Positions 24,501 to 36,037 of a stretch of DNA of 64,000 nt are shown here, piece after piece; positions within the stretch are counted from its first letter, which is position 1, and every line of letters begins with the position of its first letter. The notes beneath the pieces were generated by a model. The model made no database searches and was not told where the DNA came from. It saw only the letters and a list, made by a program, of their open reading frames with translations. The DNA comes from Climacium dendroides (Eukaryota; Streptophyta; Bryopsida; Hypnales; Climaciaceae). Position numbers and translations under genes: made by a program. Location of the stretch: assembly GCA_950106755.1 (NCBI GenBank), contig OX467087.1, positions 21,146,047-21,210,046 of the forward strand. The letters are read 5' to 3'.

Positions 24501-27500
24501 AATTTATTTTCTGTCCCAATATCTGCAGTTTGAACTCATTTGCCGATGCACCTACATTCTCTATCTACATTCATGGTTACGTTCATGTTGAGAGCCGTTC
24601 TGCTTAAGTTCATATTTAAGTCTCCAGTCAGGCATTGTTTTGAATCCAATACGTAAGGCAGACGAACTGCAAGCTGCTACCTGCCGTATACCGTCTCTAA
24701 ATGTCTCAGCTTTCTTCTCTTTTCGAGCTTTATTTTTTGCGCGAAATGTCCCTTGTCAATCGGTTAAGTTGCTATCCGTGACAGGGCGATTGGATTGTAG
24801 CGGATAAAGATGCTGATGCAAAACTCGGCAGTAAGGTGCTCGTATTCATGTACAAAGTTAAATGTGAAAATATTGGTGTCTCCAAAGATAGCCTTCTGAC
24901 TGAGACATCAGATTTTGCCATACTTGTCGGTCAAGAGCTTCAACATGAGGTAAACTTTTTCTTCCCTTCTTTGGCGCAATATCTCTATTTATCGAACTTG
25001 TCCAGACTTTTTGGAGCTTTGATTAACCCGGAAAATCTCAAATACTAGCAGACTATTCGGAAAGTTGAGAGTGCATTGCTGATTTTTCATCCTTATCCTG
25101 AAGGTCTTTCCGAAGTTTAGCCCCATCGATTTAGGAAATAAATTGTCTCTTTTTTGGCGCATGATATAATGTTGGGTACTCGTCTATTGAAAGTGCTGGA
25201 ATCGAAATGTAGGTGTTAACGATGGCAATGGATCTTTTTGTTGCACGGACAATGACCACTAGAGCGTCACTTGAGTTCTGTGGTGCCTTGGACTTGAGCC
25301 TACCTCAGGTAATATAGCTCTCTTCCTTGATCCTGTTTCCTGCGCTGTGCTGAAATGTCTATGCTCACACCCTGGGATAGGAACGACATCGACTGTATCA
25401 CGACATGCGAATATAATACTGTTATAATGAACTGTTGGTGGGTATGTTGGTGGGATGATTGAAGGAGAATATCTTTTGAACTCAAATGTTTAAGACAATA
25501 GTACCACATTCCTTTTATTAATCTCGTTACCTACTATATACGAATGAGCTTTGATAATCTTAAACAGAACTACGGCCGAACGATATTTTTTTCTTTATTG
25601 TAAGAAAACGCGTACCTTCCCATCAGGTTACTTGCTGCCACACTTGTCTTTGATGTCAAGTATCAGGTCGTTCTTGTTGTATGCAGGATGTTTGGAAATT
25701 AATTCTGTTACGTGAGCAGCTAACTTTGCGAACTATACTCAACGTATAGGTTCATATTTCTTGATGAGCAAGGGTACGCTAGTTCAGCTCACCCGGACTA
25801 ATAATCTGGTGTATCCTAATGAAAATTACTTGTCTATTAGACGAACTCTGAATGTTTTCTTTTACATTATCTGTTAAATGAACTTTGAGATCCGCTTTTG
25901 ATGATATTCTGTCCACGCAATAACGCGTAGTCCTTGGTAATGATTCCTTTTTGAAAAAGAAAATACTTACCATCTGGATTTATGGACAGAATGTAACTTT
26001 TTATGACAGTTCTATCTCCAAGAGAGTTTCACTCTCGAGGATCTAATTAGGGATGATTATTTTCTTTGTGGAACTGAAATTGTTGAGGTGGTTGTTTTTT
26101 GCAGTTGACCGAACTGAAGAGTTTTCATGTGAGGCTGATGAGTATTGTCTTAGACGTGAATGTCGAGCCGGCAACTACTCCGTGGGATCCCGTCAAAGCA
26201 TATCTATTTGTGCCGGTTGTGCACAGAGTTTCGTCGGATCCTATAGAATCAGTGGACTGGGACTTGGTAAAAATGACTATTGAAACAGATGCGTGGAACA
26301 ATCCCCTGCAGCGCGCGCGGCCGGACGTGTACTTGGGGACCGACGAACGTGCTCTTGGTGGTGATCGTAGAGAGTACGGTTTCGGGAAACTGCGATGTGG
26401 CCTTGCCTTCGGGCAAAAGGCGCATCCGACGTATGGGATTCGTGGTGCTGTTGCCCAATTTGATGTGGTGAAAGCCACGGGTCTACTTCCTGCTCAAGAT
26501 ACGGTGGAGAAGACGGTCATACAGGAAGTGCCTCCGGAGGGTAAGCTTCTATTGGCGGACGGATTTATTGAAGTTGAAGGATTGGTGGGACGGATCGTCA
26601 CTGCAGTGCATTCTGGAAAGAGATTTTACGTAGATGCGGTTCGCATTGACATGACAGCCGACAGCTCCTTTCCTCAAAAAGATGGATACCTTGGTCCTCT
26701 GGAATACACATCCTACGCGGATTACTATAAGCAAAAGTAAGATTCAGAACCATCCTTTTTTTAAGCAAAGTTTCCTTTTGTCAAGTTTCTAGGTGAAATC
26801 CCCTCATTTGGACTCCATGGGTTTTTTTGGTCAGAGATACGATAGCCTATTCCGATGGTCAGATTTGTTGAAATGGCGAATCCCAGAGCGCCAAGGATGT
26901 GTTTATTCGACTGTTTTATATGCTCAATCTCTGAAATGGAGTACTTTTAAGTGCCTAGAGCTTTGAAAACTCGGGTTTTGAGTTGACTAACTGAAACCTT
27001 GAGCTCTAAAGCCGAGGACTGTTATAGGTATGAGGTTCAGCTGGGCTCCAGTTTTCAGTTGGTTTACTCAAAACGGATCCGGTTTCTCAAAACAATCCTC
27101 CAGATTCCGCCGTTTTAGCAAATATGGGGTTTCGGGAAACTGTTTTTTTATCATGGTGATGGACAAAATGAGTTGTGCTGTTCTTTTTTGGTACTGGTAG
27201 ACGCATTGGAACTGAGTTGAATGATTTCTTGACGCATTTTAACGGCGCATCGGAGATTTTGCAGGTATGGTGTCGAGTTGGTTTGCAAAAAACAACCTCT
27301 TTTGAGAGGCCGTGGAGTTTCTCACTGTAAAAATCTGCTGTCGCCACGCTTTGAGACCTCCGATGGTATATCTCTCTACTTGACTCCCGCTTCTCATAGT
27401 GCCCTGATACTCTTCTAGCAAGATTTCAGACTCAGGTTTGTTTTGGTTGAATTATCACAGCTTAACCGCAACACCAGAAATTCTGGAGTGAAGGGTTTCG

Positions 27501-30320
27501 CGTGACTATTAACCTTACCTTTAACTTGTTACTTCGGGGAGATTTGTGCAGGTCCTGCGAATTCGCAAGATGCATTGGATAAGACGTACTACGTGATGTT
27601 GCCACCAGAGCTTTGCTTTGTACATCCTCTCCCAGGACCTTTAGTGAGAGGTGCGCAGAGGTTACCATCAGTTATGAGACGAGTGGAAAGTATGTTACTT
27701 GCCATACAGCTGAAGCACCGAATCAATTACCCTATTGCGGCTTCAAAGGTATATTACCCTTCCTTGTGAATTTCACTGAATGAGTTGGAGGTTTTCTAAG
27801 TTGGCTCGTATCTCTTTGAGTTGCTTTTAGTATTTCGAATTAATTGACAGTAGCGGCAAATAGTAGTATAGGATATAGTCTCAGTTCTGTTATTATCTCT
27901 AACGTGCAAAGAAATCGCGGCAGGTACTGGAGGCGTTGACAGCTGCGTCCTGTCAAGAGACATTCAGCTACGAGCGTGCTGAGCTACTGGGCGATGCATA
28001 CCTGAAATGGGTTGTCAGTCGTCGATTATTTCTGAAGTTTCCCAGTAAACATGAAGGGCAACTGACACGCATGAGACAACAAATTGTTAGTAATTCCGTC
28101 CTCTATCAATATGCACTGGAGAAAGGCCTTCAGAGCTATATTCAGGCTGACCGGTTTGCGCCTTCCCGGTGGGCTGCACCTGGGGTGCCTCCTGTATTCG
28201 ACGAGGATACAAAAGATGGCGATGATTCAGATAAAGAGATGAAGCCTGCAGGTGCAGGAGAAGTAGTGGAAGTTGTAGGTGAAGAAGGTGAAATTGTTGT
28301 AACCGAGCTTAATGACGACCTTTCGAACATGGAAGACGGTGAAATCGAGGGGGATTCGAGTGCGTATCGAGTGCTCTCAAGTAAAACCTTGGCAGATGTG
28401 GTCGAAGCATTTATTGGAATCTACTACGTAGAAGGGGGGCAGGACGCTGCAACTCACTTGATGAACTGGATAGGGATTCCCGTTGAATTTGATGAAGCGG
28501 ACGGACAGTTGGCCATATCAGGCTGTCAAGTTCCTGAAGCTGTCTTGCGAAGCATCGACTTCCCTGCACTAGAGGCAAGCATTGGGCACAAATTCCGAGA
28601 GCGAAGTCTTCTGGTTGAAGCTATCACACATGCGTCTCGACCATCCTCGGGAGTCCCTTGCTACCAAAGGCTGGAGTTTGTGGGGGATGCCGTATTAGAC
28701 CATCTGATCACACGGTATTTATTCTTTAAGTATACTGATTTACCGCCAGGTAGATTGACCGATTTGCGAGCTGCTGCCGTGAATAATGAGAATTTTGCAC
28801 GTGTCGCCGTGAAGCATTCGTTTCACCGTCACTTGCGGCATGGCTCTAGTGCTTTAGAAACACAGGTATTTATCCCTATTCTGCGTTGGGTTTCTTCACT
28901 CGCATTTTCTATGCTGTAGGGCTTGCTCACTTTGTTTGAAAGATCTGGAGCATCTGTTGTATTGCGTTTTTAAGCACTGACAGCAATGCATATGCTCGCA
29001 ACTTCCTACACTACAGTTATTCACCTGATTGTTCGACTATATCGTCTCATGATTTCTTTCCGCTTGTTTGGAAGGTACTTGTAGCAACTGATTGACCGGC
29101 TTTGGCTTGTATATTTGCTCATCAAGTTGATGAAGATTCTGTATTTAGTTTAGAAAGTGAAACGTCGATTTTTTTGGTATTATCAACATGGTGTCTTTTG
29201 TATATACAGATTCGCAATTTTGTTAATGACATACAAACGGAGTTGGATAAGCCTGGAGTTAACTCCTTCGGGCTTGGAGATTTCAAGGCTCCTAAAGTGC
29301 TGGGCGACATTCTGGAGTCCATCGCTGGAGCCCTATTTCTAGATACGTGTCTAGACTCTGACCAAGTGTGGAAGGTACGCTTCTACTGTGGCAGCTGTTT
29401 TTTCACTTATTTTTTTAATTTTAGTTTCTAGTGAACTCTTCAAGACGATCGAATTCATGTATGGATTGCTGGGGTTGGTATCAGACGTAGTTGACATTTA
29501 GAGGTCCTACTTGGATTTATTTCCTCACGAACACTACACGCTTTGCGTAGGTATTTGAGCCCTTGGTACAACCAATGGTGACCCCGGAGACATTACCCAT
29601 GCATCCAGTTCGAGAGCTGCAAGAACGTTGTCAACAACAAGCTGAGGGGCTGGAGTACAAGGCATCGCGTGCAGGGAATGTGGCAACCGTTGAGGTATTT
29701 ATAGATGGTGTACAGATTGGTTCTGCGCAAAATGCACAGAAGAAAATGGCACAGAAATTAGCAGCCCGTAATGCGTTGGTTATATTGAAAGAGAAAGAAG
29801 TACTGAAAGAGAAAGATGCCGAGGCAGAGAATGGTGACGGCAACGCTGGAAAAGCCAATAAGAACGGAAATTCCAATTTCACTCGACAAACGCTCAATGA
29901 CCTGTGCTTGAAGAGACAATGGCCCATGCCGCAATACAGGCAAGCTGACCTTATAATTTTTGAATTTTGGTTTCTTTTTCAATTCATGCTCATCATCTGT
30001 GCAATTAATAGTATTTTTTTAAAACTTCCGGCGAGCTCTTGTTCGGAGCAGTCGTATCCAAATGTGTTTGATGAAGTGTGAATGCTTTCTCCATATTCTC
30101 TCTGAAGGAGGGTTGGTTCCTGACTATCTACGTTTCGGGATTTTATAGGTCTGTTCTGGAAGGCGGACCGGCGCACGCCAAGAGGTTCACGTACTCTGTC
30201 CGAGTGCTGACCACAACGGACGGGTGGACCGAAGAATGTTTTGGAGAACCCATGCCGAGCGTCAAGAAGGCCAAAGACTCCGCCGCCCTCATACTTTTGG
30301 CTCTCTTGAAGCGTTCATAG
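18560..30320 (+). CDS. DCL1: DICER-LIKE 1 (DCL1), 19 coding exons
   Basis: This is the nuclear RNase III that cuts miRNA precursors into about 21-nt duplexes. Exons: 18560-19261, 19976-20089, 20239-20449, 20645-21277, 21439-21611, 21956-22078, 22750-22910, 23538-23771, 23888-24035, 24241-24423, 24785-24949, 25213-25308, 26105-26736, 27265-27365, 27552-27748, 27924-28865, 29210-29374, 29551-29939, 30149-30320. All joins keep frame and give about 1,846 residues, close to the roughly 1,900 of Arabidopsis DCL1. Domains in order: Arg/Ser/Glu-rich N-terminus (1-170); helicase with TGAGKT (194-199), DECHH (301-305), GMTASP (333-338) and QSRGRAR (688-694); dimerisation domain (about 800-890); platform/PAZ (about 980-1230); RNase IIIa (E1311, D1315, D1449, E1452); RNase IIIb (E1542, D1546, D1638, E1641); two dsRBDs (about 1668-1745, 1770-1846). 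All eight catalytic acids are present. The start is the first in-frame ATG after a stop at 18395; a further upstream exon cannot be excluded. Confidence 0.95.
19321..19619. mobile_element. MITE in DCL1 intron 1
   Basis: This 299-bp segment is bounded by imperfect terminal inverted repeats. The left end reads CGGCACGTTCCCAGTGTGGG; the reverse complement of the right end reads CGGCACGGTCCTAGTGTGGG. It sits inside intron 1 and has no coding capacity. A diverged relative in the opposite orientation lies at 1704-2014 and shares the ends and the internal stretch around GGCAGAAATTTTCTTG. No clear target-site duplication is visible, so the superfamily is not assigned. Confidence 0.7.
26975..27074 (+). 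ncRNA. miRNA-like hairpin in DCL1 intron 13
   Basis: The arms 26975-27006 and 27043-27074 fold into a 32-bp stem with 26 Watson-Crick pairs, 3 G:U pairs and 3 single mismatches, around a 36-nt loop. Pairing continues outward with bulges to about 26960/27093. The hairpin lies wholly inside intron 13 on the sense strand. DCL1 genes of Arabidopsis (miR838) and the moss Physcomitrium (miR1047) are known to carry an intronic miRNA, so position and shape fit a self-regulatory precursor. I cannot identify the mature miRNA from sequence alone, and a small inverted-repeat insertion would look similar. Confidence 0.5.
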
Positions 30321-30840
30321 GTGGTGGTTAACACACCCTGCAAATTGCAGACGAAGTTTTGAAGTCAATAGCTTTCTCCCTTCAATCCGCAAGGGAGGTA
30401 ATCATCTTATTTTATCTCATTCTTGTTCAAACTGAGAAAGTATAGGTTTATATACATTACAGGTGCGTAGAGGTGGAGGGACTTGAGGTTTCCAATTCCA
30501 GACTCTAGCGTATTTGTGACGAGACCCCAAAGGGTCATATTGGTTACAGCATGTGTTGTGAAAGTAAGTCCAAACGTTCTTGCTTCCAACCGCTGTCTGT
30601 ATTGAAGACCAGTTTTGTACCGTACTTATATCGATTTGTTTTATTTATCCCTTCCCATATCTAGGTCCGTCAATCGATGGAACTCTAGCAACTGCTCAGC
30701 TAGATAGGGAGTAGAATTTTTATGGATGTTCCAACTTAAATTACATGTGGCTATTATGAAAGTTTTCATACTTTGGAGTCCTAATTGTCGTTTGTAACAC
30801 AGCAGATCAAATCATCTGTGAAATATTTGAAGTCATTTTA

Positions 30841-31749
30841 GGTAAACCTATTTTCAGCACTTGAAAATTCACATTCGATCAAGTGTGAATTTCATCTGTG
30901 AAATATTTGGAGTCATTTTAATCAATACTATTTCACTCAATTAAATCTAAAAATTTGTGAAATTCTACCAAAAAATTCAAAATGAATTCTTATTCCACTT
31001 ACTAGTGAATCTTGGAAAAAAATTTACTTTTGTTGAAAGTTTTTTCACTAATTTATTTGATTAAATTATGAAAATTACAAAAAAAATTTAAGAATTTGGA
31101 AAAATCATTTAAAAAAAATGTACTTCAACATGGCCAAAATTGTTGAAAAAAAATCTAGTTTCTGACAATTTTTGAAGTGGATGAATACTTATGAGTAATC
31201 TCCAAAATAAAAATTAGTCTACATCACTCAAAAATCGTTCATCTAGTAGTTTTAAAAAATCAACAAAGATTATCATCCAGCTTTTCTGACTCTCAAAGAA
31301 GACCAATAAAATTAAAAACTCAATGCTGAGGGGAATTTGCCCCAAAGAGAGTGCATTGCAAAATAGCTTCTTCACAAAGAAGGGGGAGCATGGCAAGGAA
31401 GGTGATATTTTATTGAACACCCAACAACAAGGATATTCCTCCATATGATCTCTTAGCAAAAACAAAATCCTTTCTTAGCTAATGTGCACAAAGAAAATTG
31501 GGATGAAAAATGTGTAATACGCAACTATGCGAGCAAAAACTTGACAAAAATTCACAATGACTAAGAATAAATACATGAATGCATCTGAATAAGAATTCAA
31601 ACATGGTTCCTATCATTGAACCCTAAAAATTTGTTGGGTCTTTTTGGTAAACTAGTAGTTGAAAGAGGATTCTAAATTCTTTTAGAATGTATTCTTTGGA
31701 CTATGTATAAATAAGCTATGAATTTTCAAGTGCTGAAAATAGGTTAACC
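30841..31749. mobile_element. 909-bp TIR element between DCL1 and the EVE gene
   Basis: The termini GGTAAACCTATTTTCAGCAC (left) and GGTTAACCTATTTTCAGCAC (complement of right) match for 31 bp with one mismatch, and TA flanks both sides. Similarity continues a few bases outward (ATTTTA), so the exact ends are uncertain. A direct repeat of about 33 bp (CATCTGTGAAATATTTG...) occurs at 30808 and 30886. The interior is AT-rich and noncoding. Confidence 0.75.
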
Positions 31750-32429
31750 TAAAATCAACCCTAGGATGGTTTTGCAAATAGGTTGCTGTCAGCTTACCAA
31801 AATTTCTGGCGATGGTTTACGTTCGTTGCCACACGATCCTGAACCGAGTGGAGCGTGCCTTCGTTGTGAGTTAGGGTTTGATCCCTGTCTTCTTTCCCGT
31901 CGTTCAATCTATCGCCTTTGCCAACAATTTGTTGAGATCGGCACCTTCAAGTGTATGGAGACAGCAATACACTCCCGTAGGCAGCAGTGGCGCTGCCTTT
32001 CACTTCTTGTTTCGGAGCTTTTCTGCAACTCATCGTTTTCGGCACGAGTAACTGAGTTTGGGTTTGATTCATCCAAGCACTCCTCCCAACTCGATCGTTC
32101 CTTTGTGAAATTCAATCGCTTGCCAGGCTTCTCACATCTGAGTCGGTCTTTAGGTTAGGTCAGCTCAAGCTTTCTGGGGATTTTTCTACGTAGTCGTTCT
32201 TGGTTCAATGCTGCCTCTGTCACATAGAGCTTCCCTCTTCTATTCTCTCAGTCTCCGATCGTCCACTTTGCTTGGAAAAAGGGACGAGTTCGAAGAGATT
32301 ATAGTGCCTGCTGGAATTTTCATAAATTGGATATGAGTTCTCGAGTTTTTCTTTTGGTTAAGATGATTAGTTATTTCGACGTACAGGCGCCGGAGATCGA
32401 AGGCCTCTACGGTACTCATTCATAGCTCA
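31750..32429 (+). promoter_or_regulatory. Probable promoter and 5' leader of the EVE gene, with a uORF
   Basis: Composition becomes gene-like right of the TIR element. An open frame from 31766 to 32158 has no recognisable similarity and is more likely leader sequence. A 42-codon uORF (32208-32336) begins with a segment that duplicates the first 14 or so codons of the downstream CDS. It is in frame with that CDS but closed by a TGA at 32334. Confidence 0.45.
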
Positions 32430-33317
32430 ATGCTGTCTGTGTCTCATAGAACCTCCCTCTTCTATTCTCGCAGTTTCGTCGGTAATCCGCTGATCGTCAA
32501 GCTTTTAGGGTTAGGGTTTAGGCGTAGGGATGTGAATATAGCTGCGTTGCAGACAGGGAGTGGCAGTGCAAGCATGGGATACTGGCTCATGAAGACGGAG
32601 CCGGGAGAGTGGGGATGGGAGCATCAGGAGCAGAACGGGGGGGTTTCGCAATGGGACGGTGTGCGGAACGCTCTGGCGCAGATCCATCTCCGGAGTATGC
32701 GACTAGGTGATCAGGCTTTCTTCTACCACTCAGGCAAAGGCCCTGCCGTGGTTGGCGTGGTGGAGGTCGTGAAAGCTGCGTATCCGGACGTCAGCGACGA
32801 CACCGGCAAAAGCTCCATGGTGGACGTGCGCGCTCTCGCGGCTTTTCCCAAGCCTGTGCCGTTGTCCGTCATCAGGAGTGATGACGCCATGCATGACTGG
32901 ATTCTGTTGCGCCAGTCTCGCCTCTCGGTCATGCCTGTCACGCCGGACGTGTGGCGACGGGTGTGCACGTTGGGAGAGCTTTCGCCTCCTCTGTGTCTGT
33001 CGAACGAAGACGACGACGCCATGGCTGAAATCAAGCCTGAGAGAGTGGCGCGGCCTAATAGGAGTGGGAAAGAGAAGGCTGATGCGCTAGGTAAAAGCGC
33101 GAAGCAGAAGACTAGTGTGAATAGTTCAATTGAAACTGCGAACCATGAGGAGCAATCTACTGATTCTGAAGTTGCCCCTGTTGCTGAGTTGAAAACCTAT
33201 CGAAGAAAAAGGACTGCCTCTGTTGAAACGACTGTTGTGAAAGTTTACCAGTCGAGAGGTGTGAAAAAGCGTACTACTGGGAACGATACCTCACTAAAAC
33301 CCGAAACCCTAACCTGA
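32430..33317 (+). CDS. EVE-domain (THYN1-like) protein, single exon
   Basis: The 295-residue protein has an EVE domain at about residues 50-185: YWLMKTEP (51-58), WDGVRN (75-80), FFYHS (97-101), SMVDVR (129-134) and RQSRLSVMPV (161-170). EVE domains belong to the PUA-like fold and are known or thought to bind modified bases; thymocyte nuclear protein 1 is the animal relative. Residues 1-33 contain no acidic residue and are rich in Arg and Ser, so an organelle-targeting peptide is possible. A shorter start at Met49 would give the bare domain. The C-terminal third is Lys/Arg-rich and low in complexity. No introns are needed. The domain is certain; the target and location are inferred. Confidence 0.9.
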   Translation: MLSVSHRTSLFYSRSFVGNPLIVKLLGLGFRRRDVNIAALQTGSGSASMGYWLMKTEPGEWGWEHQEQNGGVSQWDGVRNALAQIHLRSMRLGDQAFFYHSGKGPAVVGVVEVVKAAYPDVSDDTGKSSMVDVRALAAFPKPVPLSVIRSDDAMHDWILLRQSRLSVMPVTPDVWRRVCTLGELSPPLCLSNEDDDAMAEIKPERVARPNRSGKEKADALGKSAKQKTSVNSSIETANHEEQSTDSEVAPVAELKTYRRKRTASVETTVVKVYQSRGVKKRTTGNDTSLKPETLT

Positions 33318-34830
33318 GGATCACCTGCGACTCTCTCTTCCTCTTCTCTTGTTGTTGCACTTGCATTAGCCTGGCAAGACCTTCAATTGAAGCGGGGTTG
33401 AACCAAGAACGCATGCTTTTGTCCAACTGGCACATTGGTGAGGTATGACAGCAAACGTATTGTGTGATAGATTTTGAGCTCTCCGGAGATATCTTCAACT
33501 TTTCGGGCATCTCCAGTTCCAATCTACTCTCTCAGAGGCACTTTGAATTCAATTCTCTGTGGCAGGGTTGTATTATATGTGAATTGCCTTTGCACTTCTT
33601 ACGTAGTCCATGCAATCGACTATCAATTGACCTTTAGTATCCACTTCATTCTCGAGTCTTTAGGTTTCAAACAGTGATAGTTGCGAAACGATCAGCACTG
33701 CAGTTTTTGAGATTTGCAAGAATTTCTATGCGATATCCAGTTTTCACATTTCCACAGTTTGAGTCTTTGTAAGTATGTGACTTCATGAGAAACCTTTTAG
33801 AGGACATGAAATCTCTGCCAAGGGGGAGTGTACCTACGATTTTTCAACTGAATTATTAGCTTGAAATGATTAGTCCCAACCTGGACGGCTTCAATGGTTC
33901 TCTTCATTTCGCATCAGAGTTGAGGCGATACGACACGGTGGTTTCCAGGCATGGCACTTAAACCCTTCTTAAGAAGAAATTCTTAGGATTTTTTTGCACA
34001 ACGAGAAATATTCACGATCTACATATACATGGGCTTCCAAGGATAAGATTTAAATGTGCGTCTTAGATTTTTGGAAAATCTTAGTAATCTATTTTGGACT
34101 CCACTTCAGTTTTGATCCTATTGCTGTTTTTCGATCATCTCTGCAAGCCGAAGATTTGAGCAACATAGGTCACTTGTCGTATACTTGGTTCTCTTTCAAC
34201 AGTTGATGATTGTGAGGTTGACGGTCATCACTTAGAATTGCGCTTGTGTTAGAATTGCTTTGTCTTCGATTGGCAAACACAGGACGTGCTTACCGTAGTT
34301 TCTGCGTTTGCAGGTTTCCAAACGTTGCACCGTTGAAGAATTTGTGCTGCATCAATGAAGGTGAATTCGTATGCTGCTCATGGCAATGCGTGTCCAGTAA
34401 TTCGCGTGTCAAGGCTGCCAGTGGAATAGTTTGCCAACAATTCAAGGTCTAGACACCTGTTACGTGAAAGACAATGTAAAGGACTTTTTTTGTCGACAAA
34501 AGAGAGGGAACTTGTTTACGGAAATTTGGCCTCTGGTGTATTCTCAGAGGGCGTTGTTGTTCGGTACTGAATTCGGTTTTCTTACATCCGAATATCTGTC
34601 GGGAAGGACTTGGCGGTTTCCGGAGATTCTTCACAAACATGCCAAACTTCGGCAGAAATTTATCATGCTTGAGTACTCCCATATGCTGTTTGGTTATGTA
34701 TGCAGATCCGTTCAGTTTTTTTTTTCTTGACATGGCTTTGAAGCAATGGCACTTTGCTACACGCAGATTGGCTTTTGAAGTTTCAGTGACATTGTATAGG
34801 CTTAGCAACAGGCCCAATCTCATATAAACT
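33318..34830 (+). other. Gene-like composition downstream of the EVE gene, no ORF
   Basis: About 1.5 kb keeps the balanced composition of genic DNA, then switches abruptly to AT-rich at about 34,850. No frame shows similarity to a known protein. It may be a long or spliced 3' UTR of the EVE gene, or a noncoding transcript. Confidence 0.4.
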
Positions 34831-34932
34831 CAAAAGCGGTTCAAATCTCAAAGCTTGCTAGTCTTCATAGAAATAACGAAACCCCTGACAAGGTACATAA
34901 TGTAATCATTTTCATTACACTAGATAGGGGCA

Positions 34933-36037
34933 TTAATCCCTAAAGTCCCCAAAGCCTTTTTTCCATTAAAAAACACTCAAAACTACCATATGTATTGCAT
35001 AGAGCAAAAAAACTATTAAAAACTTTTAAAATTGTCTTTTTTCCCATATCTAACCTCAACACTACTATAAGAATGTGTGGAAAAAATTTCTTAAACTTTG
35101 ATTGCATAGATTGCAAGATATTTGTATGTAAAGTGAAGGAAATATATTTCTTCTACACCTTGTTCATCAATATTCTTTGGCTTTGAATCTTCTTAACTTA
35201 AAATTTTTGTACTAATGATACTAATTTTCTAATTTTTTATCTTGAAGAATTGAGTTGAGACTCTCTAGAAAAAAAATTCAACAAAAAAACACTTAATTTT
35301 CACTCATTAAAAAAATTGATAAGTAGAAGTAGATTCAAGATTGAAGGGATAATTAAATTGCATGGTCAAGTTTTCTTTTTAGAACAATCTCACTGTTGAG
35401 ATTATTGTGTTTCAATTCCATCTTAGAGCCATTAACTAATTTTTTTTAATTTGTAAAAATTGCATTAAAAAATGAATTCTTACAATTATTTTTTCAAGAA
35501 GATGCTTAGATGCCTCCAAAACAAGATTGTCTATAACTTTTTCATCACTAGTTCAAATAGAATGAATCAAAGCTTCAGATGTAAACAAAAAAATAATATT
35601 TGAGAAAAAAAAAATAATGTAAAAAATTTTAAATTTTTGTGAATTTTTTTGGGCTACCTCTTGAACAATTTTTTATACTCATAGTGGCATAACTTTTGTT
35701 TTGGGGCACTGATTGAAATAAAACTTATATTCCCACAAAGCTACAATTGGAAGCCACAATTGAAGCATTGTTAATTTTGAAATTAGCCTATGGTTGGAAA
35801 TATGGTGACCTATATAACAAAAATAGTTTAAATAGAATCTTTATGAAAAAATTTATGCTAATTTTGTGAAATTCAAACCTAATGAAATTTTTACTATATA
35901 ATCTTAGACAAGTAAAGTACAGATCCTATGGTTAGATTCTAAAAATGGTATTTTTTTGTTTTCTTTGATGAACGTAGTAGAAATGGTAGTTTTGAGTGGT
36001 TTTTGACTGAAAATGGCCTTAGTCCTGTAGGGGTTAA
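34933..36037. mobile_element. TTAA-CCC family TIR element (type B, 1.1 kb)
   Basis: The left end is TTAATCCCTAAAGTCCCC and the right end is CTGTAGGGGTTAA. The right portion matches the type B copies at about 980-1186 and 47060-47269 (AGATCCTATGGTTA, GGTAGTTTTGAGTGGTTTTT). Long and degenerate, with no coding capacity. Confidence 0.45.

Noticed and set aside
24040..26860. CTATTCCGATGGT present in both DCL1 intron 9 and intron 13
   Set aside because: Only 13 bases are shared, with no extension on either side, so it is probably coincidence.
31766..32158. 130-codon plus-strand frame with an ATG upstream of the EVE gene
   Set aside because: It has no family resemblance, low-complexity composition and no splice link to a conserved exon, so it is treated as leader or promoter sequence.
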